From IMG/VR virus record IMGVR_UViG_3300044997_001121, positions 1 to 25,413 of that record: a stretch of 25,413 nucleotides of DNA, one strand, 5' to 3'. Numbering within the stretch: position 1 is the stretch's first letter; every line of letters begins with the position of its first letter. Both the position numbers and the translations under genes were made by a program. A model generated the notes under the pieces. It ran no database searches. It saw only the letters and a program-made list of their open reading frames with translations, and had not been told where the DNA came from. Positions 14,328-22,161 of the stretch are shown here, piece after piece. Source of the stretch: a virus.

Positions 14328-14549
14328 ATGAAAACTACCAACTGCTTTAGCTACGACTACTCAAATATTAGGCCTATGCACATCTTTCAGAAAGATGAAA
14401 GATCTATATTTGTATATAGAGAGCAATACGGTTTTGTGCTTCTTCAAAAAGACAGAAAACAACAACAGAGACTTAAAGTAAATAAAGTAGAGTTAAACTC
14501 ATTTATTATTAATCTTATTACCGGTGGTTGGAAAGAAATAAATGCTTGA
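14328..14549 (+). CDS. Small hypothetical protein, first gene after a strong promoter
   Basis: 73 residues. It is polar, with several aromatic residues (CFSYDYSN, FVYREQYGFV) and a basic stretch (KDRKQQQRLKVNK). No signal peptide or membrane segment. I do not recognise the family. Being the first gene behind a near-consensus host-type promoter, it may be expressed early and could be a host-takeover factor; this rests on position only. It overlaps the next start by 8 bases. Confidence 0.6.
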   Translation: MKTTNCFSYDYSNIRPMHIFQKDERSIFVYREQYGFVLLQKDRKQQQRLKVNKVELNSFIINLITGGWKEINA

Positions 14550-14871
14550 TATGGGTTTTGTAGAAAAAATTTTAATTTTGTTCGGGGTGCTCTCTATCTT
14601 AGAGATTGTAGTAAGGGTTTATTTAATGAAGACAGGGCATTCTTCAGGAGATAAAAAAAAATGCGAGAACTCAGCTCAACAATTACCTAATGATTGGGTT
14701 ATCCCATTAAATTTTTATGTTCAAGACGGTATCTGGTATGCATGGGATTTAGATGGCAACTTTATTACACAGGCAACCACTAAAGAGTTGCTTTTATTAG
14801 AAATTATGAATAAACTAGAAGTACCTCCCAAACGACTGGTTGTTAATAATGATACACCCACTACGACATAA
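14542..14871 (+). CDS. Small membrane protein, unknown function
   Basis: 109 residues from ATG 14542; ATG 14551 would remove three residues and avoid the overlap. One N-terminal membrane segment (about 5-28, VEKILILFGVLSILEIVV) is followed by a basic linker and a soluble domain with aromatic residues (NFYVQDGIWYAWDLDGNFIT). The Lys-rich linker suggests the soluble domain faces the cytoplasm. Unknown family. The 3' end overlaps the next gene. Confidence 0.6.
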   Translation: MLDMGFVEKILILFGVLSILEIVVRVYLMKTGHSSGDKKKCENSAQQLPNDWVIPLNFYVQDGIWYAWDLDGNFITQATTKELLLLEIMNKLEVPPKRLVVNNDTPTTT

Positions 14872-15061
14872 TAATAGACGCCCTGTATATAAGATCCGGG
14901 AAAACATAATTTTGAGAAATATTTTTAACAATAATGATATTCATGGTGATATTATTAACGAGGAAGATATTGAAGGAAAAACATTTTACATAGTAAGATC
15001 TAACAACCGTGTATACAAACTAGCAAAAGAAGCTCATAGCCTGATTAAGAAGACTAAATGA
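14849..15061 (+). CDS. Small hypothetical protein
   Basis: 70 residues from ATG 14849; an in-frame TTG at 14840 would add three residues. It starts inside the previous gene (23-base overlap) and its TGA overlaps the next ATG (ATGA). It is rich in Asn, Ile and Arg; the C-terminal part (GKTFYIVRSNNRVYKLAKEA) looks like a small beta unit followed by a helix. No known motif. Confidence 0.55.
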   Translation: MIHPLRHNNRRPVYKIRENIILRNIFNNNDIHGDIINEEDIEGKTFYIVRSNNRVYKLAKEAHSLIKKTK

Positions 15062-15228
15062 AAACTAACTCGCAATTTAAAATGCCCAGGGATCTTAAAA
15101 GAATGCTATGTCTTATGAATGATAAAGCAAAGACTGGTATTTACAAAAGTATGTTTATTAATGCAGCAGTATCTTTTGAAGATGCAAAGAAAAAACAGTC
15201 TAGAGGAAAAGATGAACCAAAAGAATGA
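15058..15228 (+). CDS. Small basic phage protein (56 residues)
   Basis: ATG 15058 overlaps the upstream TGA (ATGA) and the frame ends at TGA 15226-15228. The protein begins MKTNSQFKMPRDLKRMLCLM and has a basic helix followed by YKSMFINAAVSFEDA. Short proteins with the FKxPxxxKRM...YKxMxIxA pattern are familiar from T4-like phages of marine bacteria. Function unknown. Tight overlaps on both sides support it as a real gene. Confidence 0.6.
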   Translation: MKTNSQFKMPRDLKRMLCLMNDKAKTGIYKSMFINAAVSFEDAKKKQSRGKDEPKE

Positions 15229-15502
15229 ACAGCACTTTAACGAAGAAGCCAATAAAAATTTTATTAAGTATGCGCTTTCGATTGCGGAAGTTAATATTAG
15301 CTTTATAAAATCTAATGGTGAGCTTCGTAATATGAAATGCACTTTAAAAGACGATCTTATTAAAGACTATAGTAAGAAAACTGATAGAGTAAAGACTCCT
15401 AGTAATGAAATACAACCAGTTTTTGACTTAGACAAGCAGGAATGGAGATCGTTTCGTTGGGATAGCATTAAACATTTTAATTTTACGTTAGGAAAACTAT
15501 AA
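15212..15502 (+). CDS. Small SH3-fold/WYL_2-like phage protein
   Basis: 96 residues from ATG 15212, with GGA 7 bases upstream; the same frame is open further upstream but covers the preceding small gene. The pattern 'S-N-G-E-L-R-N-M-K-C-T-L' followed by VFDLDKQEWRSFRWDSIKHF resembles the SH3-like phage family sometimes named WYL_2 or DUF2693. Such proteins are suspected to bind nucleic acid or a ligand, without a proven role. It ends with TAATG on the nucleotidyltransferase start. Confidence 0.65.
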   Translation: MNQKNEQHFNEEANKNFIKYALSIAEVNISFIKSNGELRNMKCTLKDDLIKDYSKKTDRVKTPSNEIQPVFDLDKQEWRSFRWDSIKHFNFTLGKL

Positions 15503-16095
15503 TGAGAGTAGGGTTTACATGTTCTACATTTGATCTGTTTCATGCAGGACATATCGATATGCTCCAACAAGCTAGGCGGGTTTGCGACTATCTTATAGTA
15601 GGGTTACAAACAGACCCTTCGATTGACCGATCTTTTAAGAGTAAACCTATTCAATCGATAGTTGAGAGACAGCTGCAGCTTAAAGCAACACAACTTATCG
15701 ATGAGATTTATGTGTATGAAACTGAAAAAGATCTAGAAGATCTTTTAAATATTTTACAAATAGATGTGCGCATTATAGGTGAAGAATATAAAAATGTACC
15801 TTTTACCGGCAAAAATATCTGCTTAGAAAGAGGCATTGAAGTGGTATATAATAGACGCCGCCACACTTTTAGCTCATCAGAGCTCCGTCAGCGGGTTATG
15901 GATGCGGAAAGCAAAAAGGTTGATACAGTTCATATTACACCGTATGGATTGACCATGGTAGATTGCGCAATAACGGGAGCCGCCGGAGTAGATACTATTG
16001 AGATTAGTGATTCTAAAGACCCTGCTCTTTTAGAGGGTTTGTACTCGTGGAAATTTAGTGGTTTAGATACAACTTTTACCACATCTAATACCTAG
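15502..16095 (+). CDS. Cytidylyltransferase-like nucleotidyltransferase with C-terminal extension
   Basis: 197 residues. The first 133 form a cytidylyltransferase of the TagD/HldE-C type: GFTCSTFDLFHAGH has the HxGH site (His14, His17), followed by DYLIVGLQTD, IDEIYVY, RIIGEEYK and a TFSSSELR end motif in place of the usual ISTT. It transfers a nucleotide from NTP to a sugar or polyol phosphate. With the heptose kinase and isomerase downstream, activation of heptose-1-phosphate is the favoured role; glycerol-3-phosphate (CDP-glycerol) is the alternative. Residues 134-197 form an extra segment (VDTVHITPYGLTMVDCAITG) not expected in the family and unrecognised. It is coupled to galE (no gap). 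Confidence 0.8.
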   Translation: MRVGFTCSTFDLFHAGHIDMLQQARRVCDYLIVGLQTDPSIDRSFKSKPIQSIVERQLQLKATQLIDEIYVYETEKDLEDLLNILQIDVRIIGEEYKNVPFTGKNICLERGIEVVYNRRRHTFSSSELRQRVMDAESKKVDTVHITPYGLTMVDCAITGAAGVDTIEISDSKDPALLEGLYSWKFSGLDTTFTTSNT

Positions 16096-17100
16096 ATGAG
16101 TGAAATTAATAATAAGTGGGTCGCTATCACTGGTAGCGCAGGATATATTGGATCCGTTCTAGCTAAACACTGCAAAGGGTGCGGATATAACGTCTTAGGT
16201 ATTGATATCGTTTACGGATCTGAAGGTTCTAACGTATATTATAACAAGCATGCGTATATTGATGTAGCAATGGGTGCATGTATTTCATCCTACGTTTTTA
16301 CTACCTTGATTCAATATTACGGTATTGATACCATCTTTCATCTAGCTGCATCCGCTGATGTTAAACAGAGTCAAGAAACCCCTATGAGGTTTTATGAGAA
16401 TAACGTAGGCAACACAGCAGCAATGCTTCAGAATTTGTCTTCTATTTCATGGAAAGGCAAAATAATATATTCTAGCACAGCTGCAGTATATGAAGAGAGT
16501 AATACTCCTGTAGCAGAAGAATCAGAAAAAAAGCCGCCCAATTACTATGGTGATTCAAAATTAAAGTCAGAAAAACTGTTTGACGTTATTTACGAGAGAC
16601 ACGGTATTTCAAGTACTGTTTTTAGATATTTTAACGTTGCAGGAGCAAGGGGCGATGTTGGAGACAGACCAGAAACAACACATATTATCCCTATTATGTG
16701 TAAGTCAGCTTTTACTGGTACTCCGTTTTTTTTATTTGGTAACGACTATGATACAAGAGATGGGACAGCTGTCAGGGACTATATTGACGTAAATGATGTG
16801 TGTAGAGCTCATTTTCACGCTAGTGATTTTTTAGATTTAAATCCAGGTGTGCATATCTTCAATCTAGGCACAAGTATTGGCACGTCGCTCAATGAGCTTA
16901 TTCATACTTTTGAAGACGTAAATAAAATAGATCTACAGTATATACTAAGTGGTAGAAGAGAGGGTGACCCCGGCTATCTAGTCGCTGACCCAAGCAAATT
17001 TATTAATGAAACCGGATTTTTTTATCAAAGCAGTTTAAATTCGATTATTAAGTCTAGTTGGGACTTTTATTGTTATAGGGAAGAAAAAAATGGCATTTGA
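16096..17100 (+). CDS. galE: NAD-dependent sugar epimerase, GalE-like
   Basis: 334 residues, normal GalE length. Extended SDR features: NAD site TGSAGYIGS (12-20), SST at 126-128, catalytic Tyr151-x3-Lys155 (YYGDSK), FRYFNVAGA, GTAVRDYIDVNDV and the C-terminal REGDPGYLVADPSK, a GalE signature. It most likely interconverts UDP-glucose and UDP-galactose (or the N-acetyl forms), giving a sugar donor for the next gene's product. A heptose-epimerase role is less likely because the GalE C-terminal motifs are intact. Starts directly after the upstream stop and overlaps the glycosyltransferase by 11 bases. Confidence 0.85.
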   Translation: MSEINNKWVAITGSAGYIGSVLAKHCKGCGYNVLGIDIVYGSEGSNVYYNKHAYIDVAMGACISSYVFTTLIQYYGIDTIFHLAASADVKQSQETPMRFYENNVGNTAAMLQNLSSISWKGKIIYSSTAAVYEESNTPVAEESEKKPPNYYGDSKLKSEKLFDVIYERHGISSTVFRYFNVAGARGDVGDRPETTHIIPIMCKSAFTGTPFFLFGNDYDTRDGTAVRDYIDVNDVCRAHFHASDFLDLNPGVHIFNLGTSIGTSLNELIHTFEDVNKIDLQYILSGRREGDPGYLVADPSKFINETGFFYQSSLNSIIKSSWDFYCYREEKNGI

Positions 17101-18085
17101 AGAGAATGAAATTTCTGCTAAGGCTCAAGGCGGCACAGAGATGATGAAGCGTGGGCTGGCTGAGAGACTTCCGCCAGGCCTGGCAGATGATTTCCAAATT
17201 ATTTGTTCTAGAGTCAGAGATCTTGAAGAGGATAAGATTCGAATTTATTGGCTGCACGATTTACCAGATGACCCGGAGACTAGCCATCTTAGGGACCAAA
17301 CAAGCAGGGACCGCTTTCATAAGTTAGTTTTTTGTGGTCAATGGCAGTATTATCGGTATCAACATATGCTTGGTCTTCCTTATGATGACGACGCAATCAT
17401 TATTGAGACTGCTATTGATCCGATTCCTTTTAAGGAAAAGAGCAAAGATGAAGTAAGGCTTATTTACACATCCACCCCTCAGCGTGGATTGGCGTTGTTG
17501 GTGCCGGTGTTTGAAAAGTTAGCTGAAAAGTATGATAATATTTACCTAGATGTCTTCTCAAGCTTTAAGATCTATGGTTGGGAAGATGCTGATAAGCAAT
17601 TTGAGCCTTTGTATGAGAGATGCCGCAACCATCCTCGTATTAATTACCATTCTTATGCTTCAAACGATGTAGTAAGAGAGGCTTTACAGAATGCACATAT
17701 TTTTGCATATCCATCTATTTGGTTTGAATGCAATAGCAGATCTCTTATTGAGGCTATGTCTGCCGGCTGTTTGTGTATTCACCCAAACAAAGGGGGATTA
17801 ATAGACACGGCTGGTGGTCTAACATTCATGTATCAGGGCACAGAAGATATTAACAAACATGCTGGTATTTTTTATCATGCACTAGATAATACGATTTCTA
17901 CAGTTAATACTAAAGAATTACAGATATACCAACAATTTGTAAAGACATATGCAGATACAAGATTTAACTGGCAAAAGATTTCAGATCAATGGACCGACCT
18001 GCTTACAGGTATGAAGGAGCGTTATTCAACGGTTGAAAGCAGAAAAATGACTAAAGGTCCGATGTTTATATATAACACGTTATGA
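17090..18085 (+). CDS. Glycosyltransferase, GT4-like (GT-B)
   Basis: 331 residues. The N-terminal part has the AQGGTE glycine loop (12-17) and IYWLHDLPDD. The donor-binding C-terminal half has RLIYTSTPQRGL, YASNDVV, ALQNAHIFAYPS and the E-x7-E site (Glu213, Glu221) in ECNSRSLIEAMSAG. It transfers a sugar from a nucleotide donor to an acceptor that cannot be named from sequence; LPS, a virion protein or modified DNA are options. It has no signal peptide. The start lies within the galE end and the stop overlaps the kinase ATG (ATGA). Confidence 0.83.
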   Translation: MAFEENEISAKAQGGTEMMKRGLAERLPPGLADDFQIICSRVRDLEEDKIRIYWLHDLPDDPETSHLRDQTSRDRFHKLVFCGQWQYYRYQHMLGLPYDDDAIIIETAIDPIPFKEKSKDEVRLIYTSTPQRGLALLVPVFEKLAEKYDNIYLDVFSSFKIYGWEDADKQFEPLYERCRNHPRINYHSYASNDVVREALQNAHIFAYPSIWFECNSRSLIEAMSAGCLCIHPNKGGLIDTAGGLTFMYQGTEDINKHAGIFYHALDNTISTVNTKELQIYQQFVKTYADTRFNWQKISDQWTDLLTGMKERYSTVESRKMTKGPMFIYNTL

Positions 18086-19062
18086 TCCTAGTAAAGACTC
18101 CACTTAGGGTTAGTTTTTTTGGAGGCGGTAGTGATATCGCCTCATTTTATTCAAGACATAACGGAATCTGCTTATCTACTACAATTGACAAGTACATGTA
18201 TATTACTGCATGTAAGACATCATTGAGCGGTATAAAAGCAGTGTACAATGACATTGAGGTAGTTGAGAATATCAATGAGTTAAAGCACGACAGAATAAGA
18301 AATATTCTTCTTGCCCACAATATTAGTAAAAATATTGAAATTGCTTCATTTTCTGAAATTCCTACTAAGGGCACAGGTCTCGGCTCATCATCTTCTTTTA
18401 CTGTAGGGCTTTTGAACGCGATTTACAAATACAAGAAATATAAGTCATTTAATAAATTTGATCTTGCTGAAGATGCATGTTCGATTGAAATTGATGCGTG
18501 TGGGGAACCTATTGGCAAACAAGATCAATATGCAGCGGCTTTTGGCGGTCTTAACCAATATACGTTTTATTCTGATCATTCTGTTAAAGTAACCCCGGTT
18601 CATACATCCAGCAACACTGTTGGTAAACTTAATAATAATTTATTGCTTTTTTTTACTGGCATTAGTCGTAACGCTTCAAGTATTCTACAAGAGCAATCTA
18701 GAAATAATAATCACGACAATTTATTATTACTTGCAGACATGGCAAAAACCGCATATAAAAAGATCGTAAAAGATAAATTAGACGATTTTGGGGATATGCT
18801 GGATATTGCATGGAAACTTAAAAAGAGTCTTGCATCTAGTATAAGTAATAATGTAATAGATGGTTATTATGAGGAATTGAAGAAAGCTGGAGCCATGGGC
18901 GGCAAGCTCCTAGGTGCCGGTGGTGGGGGATACTTTTTAGTCTATGTGCCTGGTGATGTTTATAAGTCAAAAGTAATTGACAAAGCGAAAAAGCTAGGAT
19001 TAAAGTATTTTGACTTTAAATTTGAATATGAAGGTAGTAGAGTAATTTATGAAAATAGATAA
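18082..19062 (+). CDS. hddA: GHMP kinase, D-glycero-D-manno-heptose-7-phosphate kinase type
   Basis: 326 residues. GHMP motifs: PLRVSFFGGGSD (7-18), phosphate loop GTGLGSSSS (97-105), GEPIGKQDQYAAAFGGLN (141-158) and GAGGGGYFLVY near 282. The PLRVSFFGGGTD-type start and the GKQDQYAAAFGG segment are typical of the HddA branch, which phosphorylates heptose-7-phosphate at C1. It works with the SIS isomerase next door. The 1,7-bisphosphate phosphatase (GmhB, HAD family) that should follow is not in this window and may be host-supplied. It overlaps the isomerase gene by 14 bases. Confidence 0.85.
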   Translation: MILVKTPLRVSFFGGGSDIASFYSRHNGICLSTTIDKYMYITACKTSLSGIKAVYNDIEVVENINELKHDRIRNILLAHNISKNIEIASFSEIPTKGTGLGSSSSFTVGLLNAIYKYKKYKSFNKFDLAEDACSIEIDACGEPIGKQDQYAAAFGGLNQYTFYSDHSVKVTPVHTSSNTVGKLNNNLLLFFTGISRNASSILQEQSRNNNHDNLLLLADMAKTAYKKIVKDKLDDFGDMLDIAWKLKKSLASSISNNVIDGYYEELKKAGAMGGKLLGAGGGGYFLVYVPGDVYKSKVIDKAKKLGLKYFDFKFEYEGSRVIYENR

Positions 19063-19636
19063 TTATATACAAACATATACTGATTCACTGAAAAAAGGTA
19101 TAGAGAGTATAGACCCTGTCTTAGTAGATAAAGCTATTAATTTTTTAGTTAATACTACACTGCACAGGGGGACGATATTTGTTTGTGGAAACGGAGGTTC
19201 AGCTGCCATAAGTGAACATTTTCTTTGTGACCATACGAAAGGGATATATGCAGATACACGTTTTCTTCCTCGAGTTATATCCCTTCCATCAAGTATTTCT
19301 CTAACTACTGCCATAGCCAATGATATAGCATTTGAACACATTTTCAGCTATCAGCTGGACATGTTTTCTCAGACGGGGGATACATTAGTAGCTATTTCCT
19401 CAAGTGGCAATTCACCAAACATTATTAGAGTACTTAGAGCAGCAAAAAACAGCGGCGTTAATACAATTGCACTGGTTGGATTTGATGGTGGAGAAGCACT
19501 AGATATTGCTGATGTGGTACTTCATGTACCGATATCAAATTACGGTATTGTAGAAGATGCACATCAGGCGCTGATGCATATCATGGCGCAATTTATTAGA
19601 TTGACGTTTAAAACTAAAGAAAATATTAAACTTTAA
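19049..19636 (+). CDS. gmhA: SIS-domain sugar-phosphate isomerase, GmhA-like
   Basis: 195 residues, the usual length for a phosphoheptose isomerase. FVCGNGGSAA (44-53) and ISSSGNSPN (116-124) bind the phosphate; VEDAHQALMH (168-177) supplies the C-terminal Glu/His. The region after the first motif reads CDHTKG (60-65), as in a subgroup linked to surface-sugar loci, in place of the AEL segment of E. coli GmhA; Asp61 would stand near the usual catalytic Glu. It should convert sedoheptulose-7-phosphate to glycero-manno-heptose-7-phosphate, the substrate of the kinase before it. Substrate is likely but not certain for this subgroup. Confidence 0.83.
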   Translation: MKIDNYIQTYTDSLKKGIESIDPVLVDKAINFLVNTTLHRGTIFVCGNGGSAAISEHFLCDHTKGIYADTRFLPRVISLPSSISLTTAIANDIAFEHIFSYQLDMFSQTGDTLVAISSSGNSPNIIRVLRAAKNSGVNTIALVGFDGGEALDIADVVLHVPISNYGIVEDAHQALMHIMAQFIRLTFKTKENIKL

Positions 19637-19637
19637 A

Positions 19638-20492
19638 ATGATCTTGCTTGACCTTAATCAGGTCTGTATTGCTAATTTAGTAGCGCAGATTGGAAACCAT
19701 ACAAATATAGAAGTAGACGAGGACCTTTTTAGACACATGGTTCTTAATACTATTCGATCATTAAAAACAAAATTCTCACTTGAGTTCGGCGAACTTATTA
19801 TATGTTGCGATGATAGGAAGGTGTGGAGAAAAGAAGTGTTTCCTTACTATAAAGCAAATAGAAAAAAATTAAGAGAAGAATCTGAACTTGATTGGAATAA
19901 AATATTTAACCTACTTAATAAAATTAAGTTAGAACTCAAAGAGTTTTTTCCTTATAGAGTAATTCAGGTTAAAGGTGCTGAAGCTGATGATGTAATTGGC
20001 ACTTTAGTTATAAAACACGGACAAATGCTAAATACCGGAGAGCCAATACTTATTCTCTCAGGTGATAAGGATTTTGTGCAATTACAAATTTTCGGCAATG
20101 TTAGTCAATACGACCCAATACGTAAAAAAGCTATCAAGAATAGTAACCCAGTGAATTTTACAAGAGAGCTTATTATTAAAGGTGATAGAGGTGACGGTAT
20201 ACCTAATATCTTTTCGCCCGATGATAGCTTTGTAAACAATATTCGCCAAAAACCTGCTAGATTAGACAGGTTTGAAGGTATGAATAATCCTAGAAAAGAG
20301 CTTACCGGTGAGCTTCTTAAAAATTGGGTTCGTAATGAACAGCTTATAGATCTTACTTTTATCCCAGATAATATTCAGACTGAAGTTATAAATGAATATG
20401 AAAAGGAAAGTAACAAGTCTAAAAATAAAATTTTTAACTTTCTTGTTGAAAAGAAGCTTAAAATTCAACTCGAACATATCAATGAGTTTTAA
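19638..20492 (+). CDS. rnh: T4 RNase H-like 5'-3' nuclease (FEN family)
   Basis: 284 residues. Acidic metal-site residues of the FEN/5'-exonuclease fold are present: Asp5 (LLDLNQ), Asp59 region (CCDDRKVWR), FPYYKANRKK, AEADDVIG (Glu115, Asp117, Asp118), SGDKDFVQL (Asp143, Asp145) and GDRGDGIPN (Asp183, Asp186) before the helix-hairpin-helix. It removes RNA primers and adjacent DNA from the lagging strand, matching the primase at 8388. It follows the isomerase after one base, so replication and sugar genes share a message. Its Arg codons are mostly AGA/AGG. Confidence 0.88.
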   Translation: MILLDLNQVCIANLVAQIGNHTNIEVDEDLFRHMVLNTIRSLKTKFSLEFGELIICCDDRKVWRKEVFPYYKANRKKLREESELDWNKIFNLLNKIKLELKEFFPYRVIQVKGAEADDVIGTLVIKHGQMLNTGEPILILSGDKDFVQLQIFGNVSQYDPIRKKAIKNSNPVNFTRELIIKGDRGDGIPNIFSPDDSFVNNIRQKPARLDRFEGMNNPRKELTGELLKNWVRNEQLIDLTFIPDNIQTEVINEYEKESNKSKNKIFNFLVEKKLKIQLEHINEF

Positions 20493-20948
20493 ATGAAAAA
20501 ATCTATATCTGAGTTACTAAAGAGCTGCAATGAGCTTAGAGGTATTGAAGCGAAGGTTAATTTTCTAAAAGCCAACGATAATCCTGTTCTGCGCATTATT
20601 TTAAAATGTGTATTTGATTCTAAAATTATCTTCCTTCTACCTGAAGGCACGCCACCTTATAAGCCAAGCGAACATCTTGATTTAGAAGGAAGATTATACT
20701 CGGAGGCAAGAAGACTCTATCTTTTTATCGAAGGCGGCAACCCTAACCTTACCAAATTTAAAAGAGAGTCATTATTTATTCAGCTAATAGAATCATTAGA
20801 TAAAAATGATGCAGAGTTGATGGTATCGGTCAAAGATAAGAAGTTACCATACAAAGGCGTTACTGAAAAGGTAGTAAGGGAAGCGTTCCCAGATTTAATT
20901 TCAACAGAGGAGAAAAATGAGCAAGTCACAAAAGAAAACCAACTTTAA
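20493..20948 (+). CDS. Conserved T4-like phage protein (DUF6433-like)
   Basis: 151 residues, starting directly after the RNase H stop. Conserved segments are KIIFLLPEGTPPYKPSE, RLYLFIEGGNPNLTKFKRES and DKKLPYKGVTEKVVREAFPDL. I associate these with DUF6433 of marine and enteric T4-like phages; the name is from memory. In such phages it lies near gp44/gp62-type or RNase H genes, suggesting a replication-linked role, but function is unknown. The C-terminal tail is acidic and overlaps the start of the next small gene by 32 bases. Confidence 0.75.
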   Translation: MKKSISELLKSCNELRGIEAKVNFLKANDNPVLRIILKCVFDSKIIFLLPEGTPPYKPSEHLDLEGRLYSEARRLYLFIEGGNPNLTKFKRESLFIQLIESLDKNDAELMVSVKDKKLPYKGVTEKVVREAFPDLISTEEKNEQVTKENQL

Positions 20949-21090
20949 CAGTTATGAGGATACAGATAAACCTCATCACCAAATTAAGCAGTTTAAAAAT
21001 GCAAAAGAAAAAAAATCTTTTAAGAACTTAGAAAATATTTTAAAGTCCAAAGATATTATTAAGCTTATGTCATTGGATGATAATTACTAA
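20917..21090 (+). CDS. Small basic hypothetical protein (57 residues)
   Basis: ATG 20917 follows a strong AGAGGAG ribosome site and the frame ends at TAA 21088-21090. The protein is Lys-rich (KNAKEKKSFKNLENILKSK) with an acidic C-terminal end and no membrane segment. It overlaps the end of the upstream gene in another frame. No family recognised; the ribosome site is the main support. Confidence 0.6.
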   Translation: MSKSQKKTNFNSYEDTDKPHHQIKQFKNAKEKKSFKNLENILKSKDIIKLMSLDDNY

Positions 21091-21199
21091 TGAATAGATG
21101 GTTTTGGAATAGCTTTTTTATTGTTAAAATGAGTCATTATTAGTTAGTATCTCTGATTACATCAGGCGAAAAAAAGATAAGTAGAAAGGCTAAAATAAT

Positions 21200-21502
21200 A
21201 TGCCCTTTTATACCTTTTTAGACACAACTACTAACGAGGTCATTGAGGTTAAATTAAGTTTAAGCGAGTATAAGCAGTTTAATGCTGACAACCCTCATTT
21301 AACGAGATATTATGACATATCAACTATACCTAGTATAGTCAGTGGCGTTTGTGGTATAAGAAATGACAATGGTTGGAAAGAAGTTCTATGTAAGGTAAGT
21401 GAAAAACACTCTAGTAGCGCTTTAGCAGAAAAAACCCTTAAGAAATCTATTAAACAAATTAAAACCCAAAATATTATTAAAAAGCACCTAGGTAGTAGAT
21501 GA
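21200..21502 (+). CDS. Small FmdB-like phage protein without zinc cysteines
   Basis: 100 residues. The start (MPFYTFLDTTTNEVIEVKLS) and the following 'E-Y-K-Q-F-N-A-D-N-P-H-L' pattern match a phage family related to FmdB-type regulatory proteins; the C-terminal part has GWKEVLCKVSEKHSSS. The zinc-ribbon Cys pairs of FmdB are absent. A 109-base gap precedes it (21091-21199) in which I see only a 17-codon reading frame and no clear promoter. The stop overlaps the nuclease ATG. Confidence 0.68.
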   Translation: MPFYTFLDTTTNEVIEVKLSLSEYKQFNADNPHLTRYYDISTIPSIVSGVCGIRNDNGWKEVLCKVSEKHSSSALAEKTLKKSIKQIKTQNIIKKHLGSR

Positions 21503-22161
21503 GATTTCAACACAACCCTTTACCTGTAATAGAACTTAATAGTGTAGAGAGAGATAAGAAACGTTTTTATTTAGTTGACGGAGAGGAATTACCGTCAGTT
21601 ACAACAGTATTGTCCTCGTTCAAGAGCGGTTCTTTATCAGAATGGAGAAATAGAGTTGGTAAAGAAGTAGCAGATAAGATTGCTACTACAGCTGCTAGTA
21701 GAGGTACCGCTGTTCACAAGATATGTGAAGACTATGTTAACAACCTAGACGATTATTTAAAAGGTAAAATGCCATTAAGCATTTCTCTTTTTAATCAGAT
21801 AAAAGAATATCTCGATAAGAACCTAGAAAGCGTATATAACATAGAAATTCCATTGTATTCCAAAAAGCTTAAAGCAGCAGGTCGATGTGATATGCTCTGT
21901 CGAGTGGGCGGGAAGGTTTGCATAGTAGACTACAAGACATCAACAAAAATAAAGAAGGTTGAGTGGATTGAAAACTATTTTCAGCAAACAACAGCGTATG
22001 CAATAATGGTAGAAGAGTTGTATAATTTACCCGTTGATAATATAATACTGGTTATAGCTGTCGAAGAAGAAAATACACCTCAAATCTTTGTAAGATCCCC
22101 AAATGACTACAGGGATAGTACAATAAATTTATTTAATCTATATCATAATAATGTTACGTAA
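21499..22161 (+). CDS. PD-(D/E)XK exonuclease, RecB-like
   Basis: 220 residues. The RecB-type nuclease site is visible: RGTAVHKICEDY with His73, Glu116 (NIEIPLYS), GRCDMLC with Asp131, VDYKTS with Asp144 and Lys146, and the helix FQQTTAYAIMVEEL with Gln162/163. The early motif LPSVTTVLS is usual for phage exonucleases of this group. It would degrade or process DNA ends in recombination or host-DNA breakdown. ATGA overlap upstream; its end overlaps the next gene by 11 bases. Confidence 0.85.
   Translation: MRFQHNPLPVIELNSVERDKKRFYLVDGEELPSVTTVLSSFKSGSLSEWRNRVGKEVADKIATTAASRGTAVHKICEDYVNNLDDYLKGKMPLSISLFNQIKEYLDKNLESVYNIEIPLYSKKLKAAGRCDMLCRVGGKVCIVDYKTSTKIKKVEWIENYFQQTTAYAIMVEELYNLPVDNIILVIAVEEENTPQIFVRSPNDYRDSTINLFNLYHNNVT

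Noticed and set aside
15724-15744. 9-bp inverted repeat AAAAGATCT/AGATCTTTT in the nucleotidyltransferase gene
   Set aside because: AT-rich with a 3-base loop, and inside codons for a charged helix; easily due to chance.
21090-21143. A 17-codon frame with TAATG coupling (MNRWFWNSFF start)
   Set aside because: Too short to support without conservation; left unannotated, although the coupling is suggestive.
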